A stretch of DNA of 64,000 bases from Streptomyces tailanensis (GCF_008386495.1 NZ_VTHJ01000022.1:62001-126000), one strand, 5' to 3'. Positions 43,543 through 52,400 are shown, numbered from the stretch's first letter. Notes: generated from the letters alone by a model not told the origin. Numbers and translations are program-made.

Positions 43543-44334
43543 TTACCGGCCCAAATACTTGGGCGTCTCCTTGTTCACGAAGGCCTGCACCGCGATCCCG
43601 TGGTCCTGCGACGCCCCTGCCCGAGTCTGGAGTTCGTCCTCCTTCTCCAGCGTCTCGGCCAGCGAGTGGGAGAACCCGTAGGCCACCGCCTCCTTGATCG
43701 CCGCATACGCCACCGTTGGTCCCTCGGCCAGCATCCGCGCCACCTGCTCGGCCGTGGTGTGCAGCGAGGCCGCGGGGACGACCCGGTTCGCGATCCCCAG
43801 CTCGTACGCCTCCTGCGCCTTGACCGTGCGCGGGAAGAGCAGCAGATCGGCGGCGCGACCGGGCCCGACGACCCGCGGCAGGGTCCAGGAGACCCCGGAG
43901 TCGGCGGTGAGCGCGACCCCGGCGAACGACGTGTTGAAGGAGGCCGTGTCGGCGACCACGCGGTAGTCCGCCGCGAGCGCGAAGCCGAAGCCGGCGCCGG
44001 CCGCGACCCCGTTCACCCCGGCTACCACGGGTTTCGCCATGGTGGTGAGGGCCTTCACGACGGGGTTGTAGTGCTCCTTGACCGTGCTCATGACCTGCCC
44101 CGAGCCCTCCGCCAGCAGCCCGATGTGCTCCTTCAGGTCCTGCCCCACACAGAACGCCCGGTCCCCGGCGGCGGTCAGTAGCACGGCACGTACGGCGTTG
44201 TCTGAGGCGGCGGCCTCCACGGCCTCCCGCAGCGCGACCTTGGTCGCGAGGTTCAGCGCGTTCATCGCCTCGGGGCGGTTCAGCGTGATCGTCGCGAGCC
44301 CGTCGCTCACCTCGTAGAGCACGGTGTCGGCCAT
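43543..44334 (-). CDS. Enoyl-CoA hydratase/isomerase family protein (PaaG-like)
   Basis: A 263-residue crotonase-fold enzyme. CoA/oxyanion segments FCVGQDLKEH and GVNGVAAGAGFGFALAADYR; the TADSG motif matches PaaG-type isomerases, in which an Asp is the acid-base residue, and a typical hydratase Glu pair is missing. Likely substrate an unsaturated acyl-CoA from fatty acid or phenylacetate degradation. GGAGGGG precedes the ATG. A 20-bp palindrome lies 29 nt upstream of the start. Confidence 0.88.
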   Translation of the reverse strand: MADTVLYEVSDGLATITLNRPEAMNALNLATKVALREAVEAAASDNAVRAVLLTAAGDRAFCVGQDLKEHIGLLAEGSGQVMSTVKEHYNPVVKALTTMAKPVVAGVNGVAAGAGFGFALAADYRVVADTASFNTSFAGVALTADSGVSWTLPRVVGPGRAADLLLFPRTVKAQEAYELGIANRVVPAASLHTTAEQVARMLAEGPTVAYAAIKEAVAYGFSHSLAETLEKEDELQTRAGASQDHGIAVQAFVNKETPKYLGR

Positions 44335-44363
44335 GGCGGTTCCCCTCCGGTGTCGCGGCTGGC

Positions 44364-44383
44364 GGCGTACTGGTCAGTACGCC
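44364..44383 (-). promoter_or_regulatory. Perfect 20-bp palindrome upstream of the enoyl-CoA hydratase gene, probable operator
   Basis: GGCGTACTGGTCAGTACGCC. It lies 29 nt before the start codon, and its ACTGGTCAGT core resembles TetR-type operators of acyl-CoA metabolism genes. Confidence 0.5.
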
Positions 44384-44711
44384 CTGCGTCACAGCACAGC
44401 ATGGCGGAGATCACGGGCGGCGGCGTGGGCGGAGCGTGTGACCTGCGTCAAAGAATCTCGATCGGCCGAGCGGCCGCCGAGGACCGTGCGGTGGCGCAGT
44501 ATCGCAGTCACATCGCCGAATTGGGTGGTTTTGCTCGCGCGCGTTGCCCAAGCGATGCCGACTGATGTTGGTCATCGGGTCATGAGATGCGGGATAATGG
44601 CCTGGAAGCAATGTGTTCGATGCCGGTGTCGCGTGCCCCGAGGTGGGACCGCGCCTGCCCTCCAGGGCCGTCGGCTTAGGCGATGAGCTGGTTTCAGGAA
44701 GGGGTACGAGC

Positions 44712-44879
44712 ATGGCGGCCATGAAGCCGCGGACGGGCGATGGCCCGCTCGAGGTGACCAAGGAGGGGCGGGGCATCGTCATGCGCGTTCCGCTCGAAGG
44801 CGGCGGGCGGCTCGTCGTCGAGCTGACCCCTGACGAGGCCGACGCACTCGGCGACGCCCTCAAGAAGGTCGTCGGCTGA
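44712..44879 (+). CDS. DUF3117 small conserved protein
   Basis: A 55-residue protein beginning MAAMKPRTGDGPLEVTKEGR, nearly invariant across actinobacteria (Rv1211 family). GGAAGGGG lies about 8 nt before the ATG. It is a single gene with its own terminator. Function unknown. Its position after tag matches the mycobacterial order. Confidence 0.92.
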   Translation: MAAMKPRTGDGPLEVTKEGRGIVMRVPLEGGGRLVVELTPDEADALGDALKKVVG

Positions 44880-44906
44880 CGCGCGTAGCGACCATACCCT
44901 TTCAGC

Positions 44907-44940
44907 TGCCCCGGCACCGCCACTCGGCGGTGCCGGGGCA
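44907..44940. terminator. Terminator after the DUF3117 gene
   Basis: Perfect 15-bp stem (44907-44921 with 44926-44940), loop ACTC, followed by CTGTTGT. Also faces the O-methyltransferase gene end. Confidence 0.85.
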
Positions 44941-44972
44941 CTGTTGTAGCGGGAGCCGGTCCAGTAGAGCGA

Positions 44973-45605
44973 TCAGCGCTTGACCGCGCACAGCAGGCCG
45001 TCGCCCACCGGGAGCAGGGACGGTACGAGTTCGGGGCTCTCGCGGACCGCGCGGAGCAGCTCCCGCAGGCGTATGACCTCGGTGGGCTGAGGGCCGGAGT
45101 CCACGGTGCGGCCACTGGCGAAGACACCCTCGAAGGCCACGAGGCCACCGGGTCTGAGCAGGCGCAACGATTCAGCGAGATAGTCGAGGCTCTCCAGCCG
45201 GTCGCCGTCGCAGAAGACGAGGTCGTACCCGGAGTCCGCGAGCCGGGGCAGTACGTCGAGGGCGTGGCCGGGGATGAAGCGCGCGCGGTTGCTGGCGAAG
45301 CCGGCCACGCGGAACGCCTGCCGGGCGAACTGCTGGTGCTCCGGCTCCGGATCCACGGTGGTCAGCACCCCGTCCGGCCGCATGCCGTGCAGCAGATGGA
45401 TCCCGGACACACCGGTCCCGGTCCCGATCTCCGCCACCGCCTTCGCGTCCACGGTGGCGGCGAGCACCCGCAGCGCGGCGCCCGTGCCGGGCGACACCGA
45501 GCGCAGCCCTGCCTCCCGGGCCCGGTCGCGGGCCCAGCGCAGCGCGTCGTCCTCGGCGACAAAGGCGTCGGCGAACGCCCAGCTCGTCAGCCGGTTGCCG
45601 GTAAT
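44973..45605 (-). CDS. O-methyltransferase (SAM-dependent), apparent ATT start
   Basis: A 210-residue methyltransferase of the catechol O-methyltransferase-like family 3. SAM motif EIGTGTGVSGIHLL, then TVDPEPEHQQFAR, VFCDGDRLESLDYL and LLRPGGLVAFEGVF. It is divergent from the ECF sigma gene, as Rv1220c is from sigE in mycobacteria. No ATG, GTG or TTG lies near the conserved N-terminus: AAGGAG is followed 6 nt later by ATT (45605), which is the only sensible start. The next in-frame ATG upstream is more than 50 codons away. Confidence 0.85.
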   Translation of the reverse strand: MTGNRLTSWAFADAFVAEDDALRWARDRAREAGLRSVSPGTGAALRVLAATVDAKAVAEIGTGTGVSGIHLLHGMRPDGVLTTVDPEPEHQQFARQAFRVAGFASNRARFIPGHALDVLPRLADSGYDLVFCDGDRLESLDYLAESLRLLRPGGLVAFEGVFASGRTVDSGPQPTEVIRLRELLRAVRESPELVPSLLPVGDGLLCAVKR

Positions 45606-45786
45606 GACCCTCTCCTTATGTCCCCTGGTTGCCTGGGCGTGACTGTATCCGTTGCCGTCGGGAACCTGCTGATGGGACCGGTCGTTTAAAGGGATGAGTG
45701 AGCGACGGGGGATCGGACGGGGGTCTAGGGATGGATCGGTACGCCGAGCGGGAGCGGGCGCGGGCGCAGACGCAGGTGCTGACCAA

Positions 45787-45822
45787 GCCATATGAGCCGC
45801 ATCAGCCATATGAGCCACATCG
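45787..45822 (+). repeat. 18-bp tandem repeat upstream of the ECF sigma gene
   Basis: GCCATATGAGCCGCATCA (45787) and GCCATATGAGCCACATCG (45805), tandem, 55 bp before the chosen sigma start. Contains the CATATG palindrome twice. Confidence 0.55.
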
Positions 45823-45877
45823 GCGCACATCAATTTCTTATAAAACCGCTTATCCGGAGCTAACGGGCGAGGTGGCT

Positions 45878-46651
45878 ATGGTAGGGGCTCCACTGGACAC
45901 CACCAGAGCCGACAGGGGAGGTGCGGCCGCGCCTGTGGATCGGGGAGGAGTGCTGCGGCGCTTTCTCGGGTCGGCGGGCAGGCCGAAATCCGTGAACGAC
46001 ACCGCTGACCACAGCCACGCCACCGACGCCGCGCAGACCGCGACCTTCACCACGGACGCGCACGCGCAGGCGTGGACTCCGCCCACCTGGGAGGAGATCG
46101 TCAGCACCCACAGCGGCCGGGTCTACCGCCTCGCCTACCGTCTGACCGGCAACCAGCACGACGCCGAGGACCTCACCCAGGAGGTCTTCGTCCGCGTCTT
46201 CCGCTCCCTGTCGACGTACACGCCCGGCACGTTCGAGGGCTGGCTGCACCGCATCACCACGAACCTCTTCCTGGACATGGTCCGGCGCAAGCAGCGCATC
46301 CGCTTCGACGCCCTCGGGGACGACGCGGCCGAGCGGCTCCCCAGCCGCGAGCCCACCCCGCAGCAGGTCTTCAACGACGCGCACTTCGACGCCGACGTCC
46401 AGCAGGCCCTCGACACCCTGGCGCCCGAGTTCCGCGCCGCCGTCGTCCTCTGCGACATCGAAGGACTGTCGTACGAGGAGATCGCCGCGACCCTGGGCGT
46501 CAAGCTCGGCACGGTCCGCTCCCGGATCCACCGCGGCCGCTCCCAGCTCCGCAAGGCCCTCGCGCACCGCTCCCCGGAAGCCCGGGCCGAGCGTCGAGGG
46601 TTCTCGGTGCCACGGGTGCCCGCGCTGGGAGGAGGGGGCGCGACCGCGTGA
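45878..46651 (+). CDS. ECF sigma factor (mycobacterial SigE-like)
   Basis: A 257-residue sigma factor. An N-terminal extension of about 65 residues, region 2 (YRLAYRLTGNQHDAEDLTQE) and region 4 (SYEEIAATLGVKLGTVRSRI). It heads a set with the anti-sigma gene, htrA-like gene and tatB, the same order as sigE-rseA-htrA-tatB in mycobacteria, so it probably governs envelope stress. The ATG at 45878 has GAGGTGG 3-8 nt upstream. A longer frame reaches 45698 through a tandem repeat, but lacks a ribosome site. The stop overlaps the next start by 4 nt. Confidence 0.9.
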   Translation: MVGAPLDTTRADRGGAAAPVDRGGVLRRFLGSAGRPKSVNDTADHSHATDAAQTATFTTDAHAQAWTPPTWEEIVSTHSGRVYRLAYRLTGNQHDAEDLTQEVFVRVFRSLSTYTPGTFEGWLHRITTNLFLDMVRRKQRIRFDALGDDAAERLPSREPTPQQVFNDAHFDADVQQALDTLAPEFRAAVVLCDIEGLSYEEIAATLGVKLGTVRSRIHRGRSQLRKALAHRSPEARAERRGFSVPRVPALGGGGATA

Positions 46652-47889
46652 CTGGATCACGACCCAATTCAGCCGAGCGGCGAGTCGCTGACCAGCACCT
46701 GGGAGACCGTCTCTCCGCGCTGGTCGACGGAGAGCTCGGTCATGAGGCGCGCGAGCGCGTCCTGGCACATCTCGCCACCTGCTCGAAGTGCAAGGCTGAG
46801 GCGGACGCACAGCGCCGTCTGAAGAACGTCTTCGCGGAGGCCGCCCCACCGCCCCCTTCCGAGAGCTTCCTGGCCCGGCTCCAGATGCTCCCGGCGGGCG
46901 GCGACACCGACGGCGGTTCGCCGTTGGACGGCGGCGGCTTCGGGGGAAGACTCAGGGGGACGGCCGGTGGGCCCGGTCTTCCCTTGGACTCCTCTGACAG
47001 CGGGGACTTCGCGGACTTCGGCGTCTTCGGACCCCGGTCCGACTCCTTCGGATACCTCCCGTCGGGACCGCACCGCGGCGCTCTGTCGCCGTCGGAGGGT
47101 CGTGGACTGCTCGGCGGCCGGGGCCTTTCCGGCGGCCGCGGGTTCCTCGGTGACCGCGGCTTTCTGAGCGGGCGCGGCTTCCTGGGCGACCGAGGGGCGC
47201 TGGGGGGTGGTATCCCGGATGCCCCGTCGGGTGACCGAGGCTTCCTCGACCGAGGCCGCGGCTTCTCGGCGGACGACGACCCCGCCGAGGGCCGGGGGGA
47301 CGAGACCGCCGAGAACCGCGGAGGCACGGGTGACCGTGGCTTTCGGATCCATGATGTGAGCCGGCACGAGGCCGAGCGTTCGGCCTCACGCGGCTTCCGG
47401 TTCGCCTTCGTGGCCGCCGGCGCGGTGTCGCTGGCCGCGATCGCGCTCGGCGGCATGACCACCGGGGTGCCGGCCGAGACGGTGGACGCCCGCGGCGGTT
47501 CCGGCTCCGGCAGCAATGTGACACCGCTGCGGGCGCAGGCCACGGGAGCCGCCCCCGAGTCGCAGCGCCGCCGGGGATCCGCCGGGCCGCTCCTCGGACA
47601 GGGCCAGCGGTCCACGGGCGAGGTGCCCGTGGCGCCGACGGCGATCTCCGCGCCCCTGCTGCCCGGAGTCCCCGCTCCGGTCGGCCAGGTCCGGCAGACC
47701 GCGCACCCGCTGACCACGCCCCTCCTGGCCGGCGCCGCTGCCATGTCCCCGCTCATACGTCCGCTCACCGCCGCTCCGCCGCTCCAGCTGACCGGGTGGT
47801 CCCCGGCACCCGGGCTCACCGCTCCGGGCCTGCTGACGGCACCCGACGCCACCTCGTCCCCCACTCCCACCTCCCCTGCCCTCCGCTGA
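46648..47889 (+). CDS. Zinc-finger (ZAS) anti-sigma factor with a long repetitive linker
   Basis: A 413-residue membrane anti-sigma factor. The ZAS domain motif is H41, C45, C48 (HLATCSKC). Residues 95-235 hold a low-complexity Gly/Arg/Asp/Phe-rich stretch with repeats such as GRGFLGDRGFLSGRGFLGDR. One transmembrane helix follows (about 252-270), then a Pro/Ala-rich external part. It is much longer than the typical 100-200-residue anti-sigma factor. Translational overlap with the sigma gene (GTGA) supports a stoichiometric partnership. Confidence 0.85.
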   Translation: MTGSRPNSAERRVADQHLGDRLSALVDGELGHEARERVLAHLATCSKCKAEADAQRRLKNVFAEAAPPPPSESFLARLQMLPAGGDTDGGSPLDGGGFGGRLRGTAGGPGLPLDSSDSGDFADFGVFGPRSDSFGYLPSGPHRGALSPSEGRGLLGGRGLSGGRGFLGDRGFLSGRGFLGDRGALGGGIPDAPSGDRGFLDRGRGFSADDDPAEGRGDETAENRGGTGDRGFRIHDVSRHEAERSASRGFRFAFVAAGAVSLAAIALGGMTTGVPAETVDARGGSGSGSNVTPLRAQATGAAPESQRRRGSAGPLLGQGQRSTGEVPVAPTAISAPLLPGVPAPVGQVRQTAHPLTTPLLAGAAAMSPLIRPLTAAPPLQLTGWSPAPGLTAPGLLTAPDATSSPTPTSPALR

Positions 47890-48030
47890 CCCCGAGTTCT
47901 GCGCGCCGGCCCACGAACCTGGTTGAATCCAGAGTGGGCCGCGTCCGCACTGGCCGGTTCCGGCCTGCGGCACTCGGTGAACGGTGGGCAGCGGGCCGGT
48001 TTTTGAGACGGCCCTAGGTGTGGGGAGAAC

Positions 48031-50661
48031 ATGGACGAGGGGAAGCCCACGAAGGCGCAGTGGTGGAGCCGACCCCGGGCGTCGCAGGGCGCGGGGGACA
48101 AGGCGACGGGGGTCGACGGGGTGGCCGCGGACTCGGTTCGCGGAGAAAGCGATGGGGGCGATTTCGAGTTGGAGCGACCCGCGACGGTGCCCGCCCCGGG
48201 TGGGGCCGGCCCCGACGACGACTTCGAACTGGCCCGCCCGGCACCGCCTTTGACGCCGAACGGCTCCGAACAGCCGAGTGACTCCGAGTCCGGTGACTCC
48301 GCGTCGGATGCCGATACCGGGGGCGACTTCGAGTTGGAGCGGCCCGCTGCGGCCGAGGCGTCGGTTGAGGACGTGGCCGCCGCTGAGGCCGCGCCTGCCG
48401 GTGACGGGGCGACGACGCTGCTGAAGCAGAGCAACTCGTCGTTCGGCGAGGAGAGTTCGCCCGCCGCCGACGAGGTCACCACGAGCGATGCGACAACCAC
48501 ACGACTGGGCCTGACGAAGAGCGCCTCGGTGAACGGCGACACGGCTCGGTCGGCTGCCGTTCACGAGGGGCCGGGGCTCGATTCGGCGGAGCGGAGCACG
48601 AGGGTCCAGGACACCACCGTGGTGGCGGGCGAGCAGAGCGGGGCCCTGGGCACCCCTGGAGCGCCCTCTGAGCGCCCCAAGCCGCTGCACGACCCCGATC
48701 CCTACAGCACCCCGCCGTACGGCGAGCCCGGCCCCTGGGCGCCCGCGCCGCCGGTCCAGCATCCGGCGACGACGCCGGCCCACGGCACAAACGTTCAGGC
48801 AACGACTCCGGCGCACGGTGTGCCCGACCCGACGGCACCCCAGACGCAGGGGGTGCCCGCCCCCGTGACGTCCCAGGCACCTGGCGTACCTGCTCCCATG
48901 ACGTCCCAGACGCATGGGGCGCCCGCCGTCGTGGCGCAGCCGTCGCACGGCACGGCGACTTCGGCGGCGCCGCCCCCGCCGTCCGCCGCCGCACCGAGCC
49001 CGCCGCACGGCCCCTCGCCGGTGTCAGCGCCCCCTGCCGCCCCCCTGCCGTCGGCCGCTTCGGCCCACGGCACACACGCCTCGTCGGCGACACCCTCGCC
49101 GTCGCCGGTGACCCCGGCCCCCGGCACCTCCATGCCGCCCGCCGCTCCCCAGCCCGCGACGGGCCCGTACCCGGACGCCACCGCGCCCGCGGCGACTCCG
49201 TACGCGGACACCCCACAGCCTGCGGCCGCGCCCTACACGGACGCCCCGCAGCCCCACGCGACGCCGTACGCGGACTCGGCTCAACCCACGCCGCCGTCCT
49301 ATGCGGACTCGGCTCAACCGGCGCCGCAGCCCTACACGGGCCACCCCTCCCACCCCACGCCCGCCGCCCCCTACCTGGACGCGTCCCAGGCCGCCCCGCC
49401 CTCCTACCCGTCCCCCTCCCCCCAGCCGCCCTACGCGGACGCGCCCCAAGCCGTCCCGCAAGGCGCCCCCAACCCCTGGCAGAACTACGACCCCTGGTCG
49501 GGCTCCGGCCCGTTGCAGCAGACCGGGGCCGCCGTGGTGACCGAGCAGGCGCGGCACAAGCGGGGGCTGAAGATCGCCGCGGTCGGTGCCGTGCTGATCG
49601 CGCTCGTGTCCGGGGGCGCCGGCGGAGCCGTGGGCGCGTATCTGGAGCGGAACGGCGGGGTCGGCGAGGTCGAGCTGCCGCAGTCCGGCGGAGGCGGGAC
49701 GGGGCGGGCCCCCGACAGCGTCGCCGGGATCGCCGCCAGTGCGCTGCCCAGCGTCGTGACCCTGCATGTGAGCGGATCGGACGCGCAGGGGACCGGCACC
49801 GGGTTCGTGCTCGACGAGCGGGGCCACATCCTCACCAACAACCACGTCGTCGAGGCCGCCGCGACCTCCGGCGAGATATCGGTGACCTTCAGTGGCGGCG
49901 ACACCGCGGAGGCCAAGATCGTCGGCCGGGACACCGGCTACGACCTCGCCGTCGTCAAGGTGACGGGCGTCGACGGGCTCAAGCCGCTGCCCCTCGGCAA
50001 CTCCGACGAGGTCCAGGTCGGCGACCCGGTCGTCGCCATCGGTGCCCCCTTCGACCTGGCCAATACGGTCACCTCCGGCATCATCAGCGCCAAGGAGCGG
50101 CCCATCACGGCGGGCGGCCAGAGCGGCGACGCCAGCGATGTGTCGTACGTGGACGCGTTGCAGACCGACGCGCCGATAAACCCGGGCAACTCCGGCGGAC
50201 CGCTCGTCGACGTCAACGCCCGGGTCGTCGGTATCAACAGCGCCATCCGATCCGCCGGCAGCGGCTCCGAGTCGGACGGCGGGCAGGCCGGTTCGATCGG
50301 ACTCGGCTTCGCGATCCCCATCAACCAGGGCAAGCGCGTCGCCGAGGAACTGATCAACACGGGCAAGGCGACCCACCCGGTGATCGGCGTCACCCTCGAC
50401 ATGGACTACTCGGGTGACGGCGCCCGCATCGGCAACGACGACGGCGGCGACGCGGTCAACGCGGGTGGGCCGGCCGACCGGGCCGGCATTCGGTCGGGTG
50501 ATGTCATCACCGAGGTTGACGGCCAGCGCATCCACTCCGGCGACGAGCTGATCGTCAAGGTACGCGCCCACCGCCCCGGCGACCGGCTGGAGCTCACCCT
50601 CCAGCGCGACGGCAGGGAACAGAAGGTCACCCTGACCCTCGGCTCGTCCGACGGCGGCTGA
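48031..50661 (+). CDS. HtrA/DegP-like serine protease with a very long disordered N-terminus
   Basis: An 876-residue membrane protease. Residues 1-510 are low complexity: early acidic repeats (GGDFELERPA three times), then Pro/Ala-rich runs (QTQGVPAPVTSQAPGVPAP; YADSAQPTPPSYADSAQP). One transmembrane helix (about 515-537) places the protease domain outside. Catalytic triad His605 (NNHVV), Asp638 (YDLAVVKV) and Ser721 (GNSGGPL). A PDZ domain covers about 770-870. It degrades misfolded envelope proteins. Third gene of the sigma/anti-sigma/HtrA/TatB set. Confidence 0.92.
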   Translation: MDEGKPTKAQWWSRPRASQGAGDKATGVDGVAADSVRGESDGGDFELERPATVPAPGGAGPDDDFELARPAPPLTPNGSEQPSDSESGDSASDADTGGDFELERPAAAEASVEDVAAAEAAPAGDGATTLLKQSNSSFGEESSPAADEVTTSDATTTRLGLTKSASVNGDTARSAAVHEGPGLDSAERSTRVQDTTVVAGEQSGALGTPGAPSERPKPLHDPDPYSTPPYGEPGPWAPAPPVQHPATTPAHGTNVQATTPAHGVPDPTAPQTQGVPAPVTSQAPGVPAPMTSQTHGAPAVVAQPSHGTATSAAPPPPSAAAPSPPHGPSPVSAPPAAPLPSAASAHGTHASSATPSPSPVTPAPGTSMPPAAPQPATGPYPDATAPAATPYADTPQPAAAPYTDAPQPHATPYADSAQPTPPSYADSAQPAPQPYTGHPSHPTPAAPYLDASQAAPPSYPSPSPQPPYADAPQAVPQGAPNPWQNYDPWSGSGPLQQTGAAVVTEQARHKRGLKIAAVGAVLIALVSGGAGGAVGAYLERNGGVGEVELPQSGGGGTGRAPDSVAGIAASALPSVVTLHVSGSDAQGTGTGFVLDERGHILTNNHVVEAAATSGEISVTFSGGDTAEAKIVGRDTGYDLAVVKVTGVDGLKPLPLGNSDEVQVGDPVVAIGAPFDLANTVTSGIISAKERPITAGGQSGDASDVSYVDALQTDAPINPGNSGGPLVDVNARVVGINSAIRSAGSGSESDGGQAGSIGLGFAIPINQGKRVAEELINTGKATHPVIGVTLDMDYSGDGARIGNDDGGDAVNAGGPADRAGIRSGDVITEVDGQRIHSGDELIVKVRAHRPGDRLELTLQRDGREQKVTLTLGSSDGG

Positions 50662-50709
50662 CAGTGCGCCACCACGGCTCGGACGGCCGGACGTACTGAC
50701 AGGAACTTC

Positions 50710-50738
50710 ACAGGAGGGGGCCCCGCACCCCCTCCTGT
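50710..50738 (+). terminator. Terminator between the HtrA gene and tatB
   Basis: 11-bp perfect stem ACAGGAGGGGG/CCCCCTCCTGT with a 7-nt loop, 48 bp after the stop. Confidence 0.75.
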
Positions 50739-50909
50739 CAGGCAAACAGCTGGGAAAACCAGCCGTGCGACCCTGGTCGGAGGGTGCGCGACAGTACCCG
50801 ATCGACAGGATCGCCGGGTACCGTGGACCCGGCCCGGACCACGGAAGACCTGCCGGACCGCGGAAGATCTGCCGAGGGCCGCGACCGAGGACATCGCAAG
50901 GAGCTTCAG

Positions 50910-51356
50910 GTGTTCAATGACATAGGTGCGCTCGAGCTGGCGACGCTCATCGTCCTTGCCGTGCTCGTCTTCGGTCCGGAGAAGCTCCCGAAGGTGATCC
51001 AGGACGTCACGCGCACGATCCGCAAGATCCGTGAGTTCTCGGACAGCGCCAAGCAGGACATCCGCAACGAACTCGGCCCGGAGTTCAAGGACTTCGAGTT
51101 CGAGGACCTCAACCCCAAGACGTTCATCCGCAAGCAGCTGGACAACGACGACCTGGGGCTGAAGGAGATCCGCAACGGCTTCGACATGAAGAAGGAGATG
51201 GCCGAGCTCACGGACGCGGTCCACGGCCGCGAGTCCGAGACCTCGTCCGCCGCCGCCTCCACGTCGGGTTCCTCGGGCGGCTCCGTCGACATGAGCAAGA
51301 AGCGCGCCGCCCTGGAGAAGGACGAGCGTCCGCCCTACGACATGGACGCCACCTGA
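50910..51356 (+). CDS. tatB: Twin-arginine translocase subunit TatB
   Basis: A 148-residue Tat component. Starts VFNDIGALELATLIVLAVL: the conserved short N-terminus, the transmembrane helix (residues 5-21) and the FGPEKLPKV hinge, then an amphipathic helix and an acidic, Ser/Lys-rich tail. It binds twin-arginine signal peptides together with TatC. GTG start with AAGGAG 7 nt upstream. Located after the HtrA gene, as in mycobacteria. Confidence 0.93.
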   Translation: MFNDIGALELATLIVLAVLVFGPEKLPKVIQDVTRTIRKIREFSDSAKQDIRNELGPEFKDFEFEDLNPKTFIRKQLDNDDLGLKEIRNGFDMKKEMAELTDAVHGRESETSSAAASTSGSSGGSVDMSKKRAALEKDERPPYDMDAT

Positions 51357-51615
51357 GCCGTACGCCATCTCGGCTGTACGCCGTACCTCCGCGTGCTGCC
51401 GCGCCCCGTACGTGATGCGATTCATACCGGTCACGCATCTCCGTACGGCCCGAAGCCGCCCGTACGCCGTCCTACGCGCCGGGCGTTTTCCCTGCTGCTC
51501 GGAGCGCTGTGGCTATGCTGCCCAGTTGTTGTGCGGACCGAACGCAGAGCGAGCGACGACGCCCGAGGGGGGCGGGCCGCTCCGGTCCGCCTAGAGCGAG
51601 GAGGCGTCCGGGCAG

Positions 51616-52287
51616 ATGGAGACGACGAGTCGGGTAGGCGCGCAGGCGTCGGCCGCGGAGGGCGGACAACAGGTCCCCTCCGCCCGACGCACGGTCGACG
51701 GCTACCTGCTGGCGCCCTTCCCGTGGTACGGCCTCGACGAGGCCTTCACAGGGCCGCGCTGGCTGATGCAGGTGGGTACGTCGGCGGAAGGTGCCGTCGA
51801 ACACGGTTCGATCGGCCACGGTGACGAGCCCTCGGTGCGCAACGAGTACGCCGCCGGGGCGGACGACGAGGCCAAGGAACGGTTCGCGGTGGTGGTGACC
51901 GTCGCCGCGAATCCGTCCCGGAGGAGCGCCGACGGTACGGGGCTGCTGGAAGCCACGTCGGTTTCCTCGGCGGCGTGGCTCGCGGGCGTGGGGCTGCTGT
52001 CCTTCACGTGGCCCGGGCAGTTGGACCACTCCCTGCGGGACGACTGGCTGGACCAGCAGACCGAGGCGGCGTGGGTGCTGGCGGACGACCTGGCCGGGCC
52101 GGACTGGTCGACGCTGTCCCTGCCGGTGGACGGGGTGCCTACGCCGTTCCACTACCGGGAGTCCGAGTTCGGGTGGGTGCTCGCCGGGTCGACCTCGGAA
52201 GGGGTGCATGTGGGGGCGTACGGGAGAGGGATGAGCGCGTACGGTCTTGGCTTCGCCATGATCAAGGACATCGCCACATACGCATAA
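51616..52287 (+). CDS. Conserved hypothetical protein
   Basis: A 223-residue protein without signal peptide or membrane segment. An early FPWYGLDEAFTGPRWLM motif and a late HYRESEFGWVLAGSTSEGVH motif look conserved. I know it only as a streptomycete protein of unknown function lying between tatB and mrp. GAGGAGG about 14 nt upstream of the ATG. It is followed by a terminator. Confidence 0.75.
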   Translation: METTSRVGAQASAAEGGQQVPSARRTVDGYLLAPFPWYGLDEAFTGPRWLMQVGTSAEGAVEHGSIGHGDEPSVRNEYAAGADDEAKERFAVVVTVAANPSRRSADGTGLLEATSVSSAAWLAGVGLLSFTWPGQLDHSLRDDWLDQQTEAAWVLADDLAGPDWSTLSLPVDGVPTPFHYRESEFGWVLAGSTSEGVHVGAYGRGMSAYGLGFAMIKDIATYA

Positions 52288-52291
52288 GCGA

Positions 52292-52324
52292 AAGGGCACC
52301 GCTTCGTTTGGTTGCGGTGCCCTT
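52292..52324 (+). terminator. Hairpin terminator after the hypothetical gene
   Basis: 11-bp stem AAGGGCACCGC/GCGGTGCCCTT with an 11-nt loop, 4 bp after the stop, ending in a short T run. Confidence 0.8.
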
Positions 52325-52377
52325 CATCGCCGTAGGAGTGCAGGGTTCGTTGGGGGCTGCGGGTCCGTCGTGGCTGG

Positions 52378-52400
52378 TCGCGCAGTTCCCCGCGCCCCTG
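52378..52400. repeat. Copy of the dispersed GCGCAGTTCCCCGCGCCCC repeat
   Basis: TCGCGCAGTTCCCCGCGCCC plus the preceding GGGGGCTGCGGGTCCGTCGT. Lies between convergent genes, near the 3' end of mrp. Confidence 0.65.
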
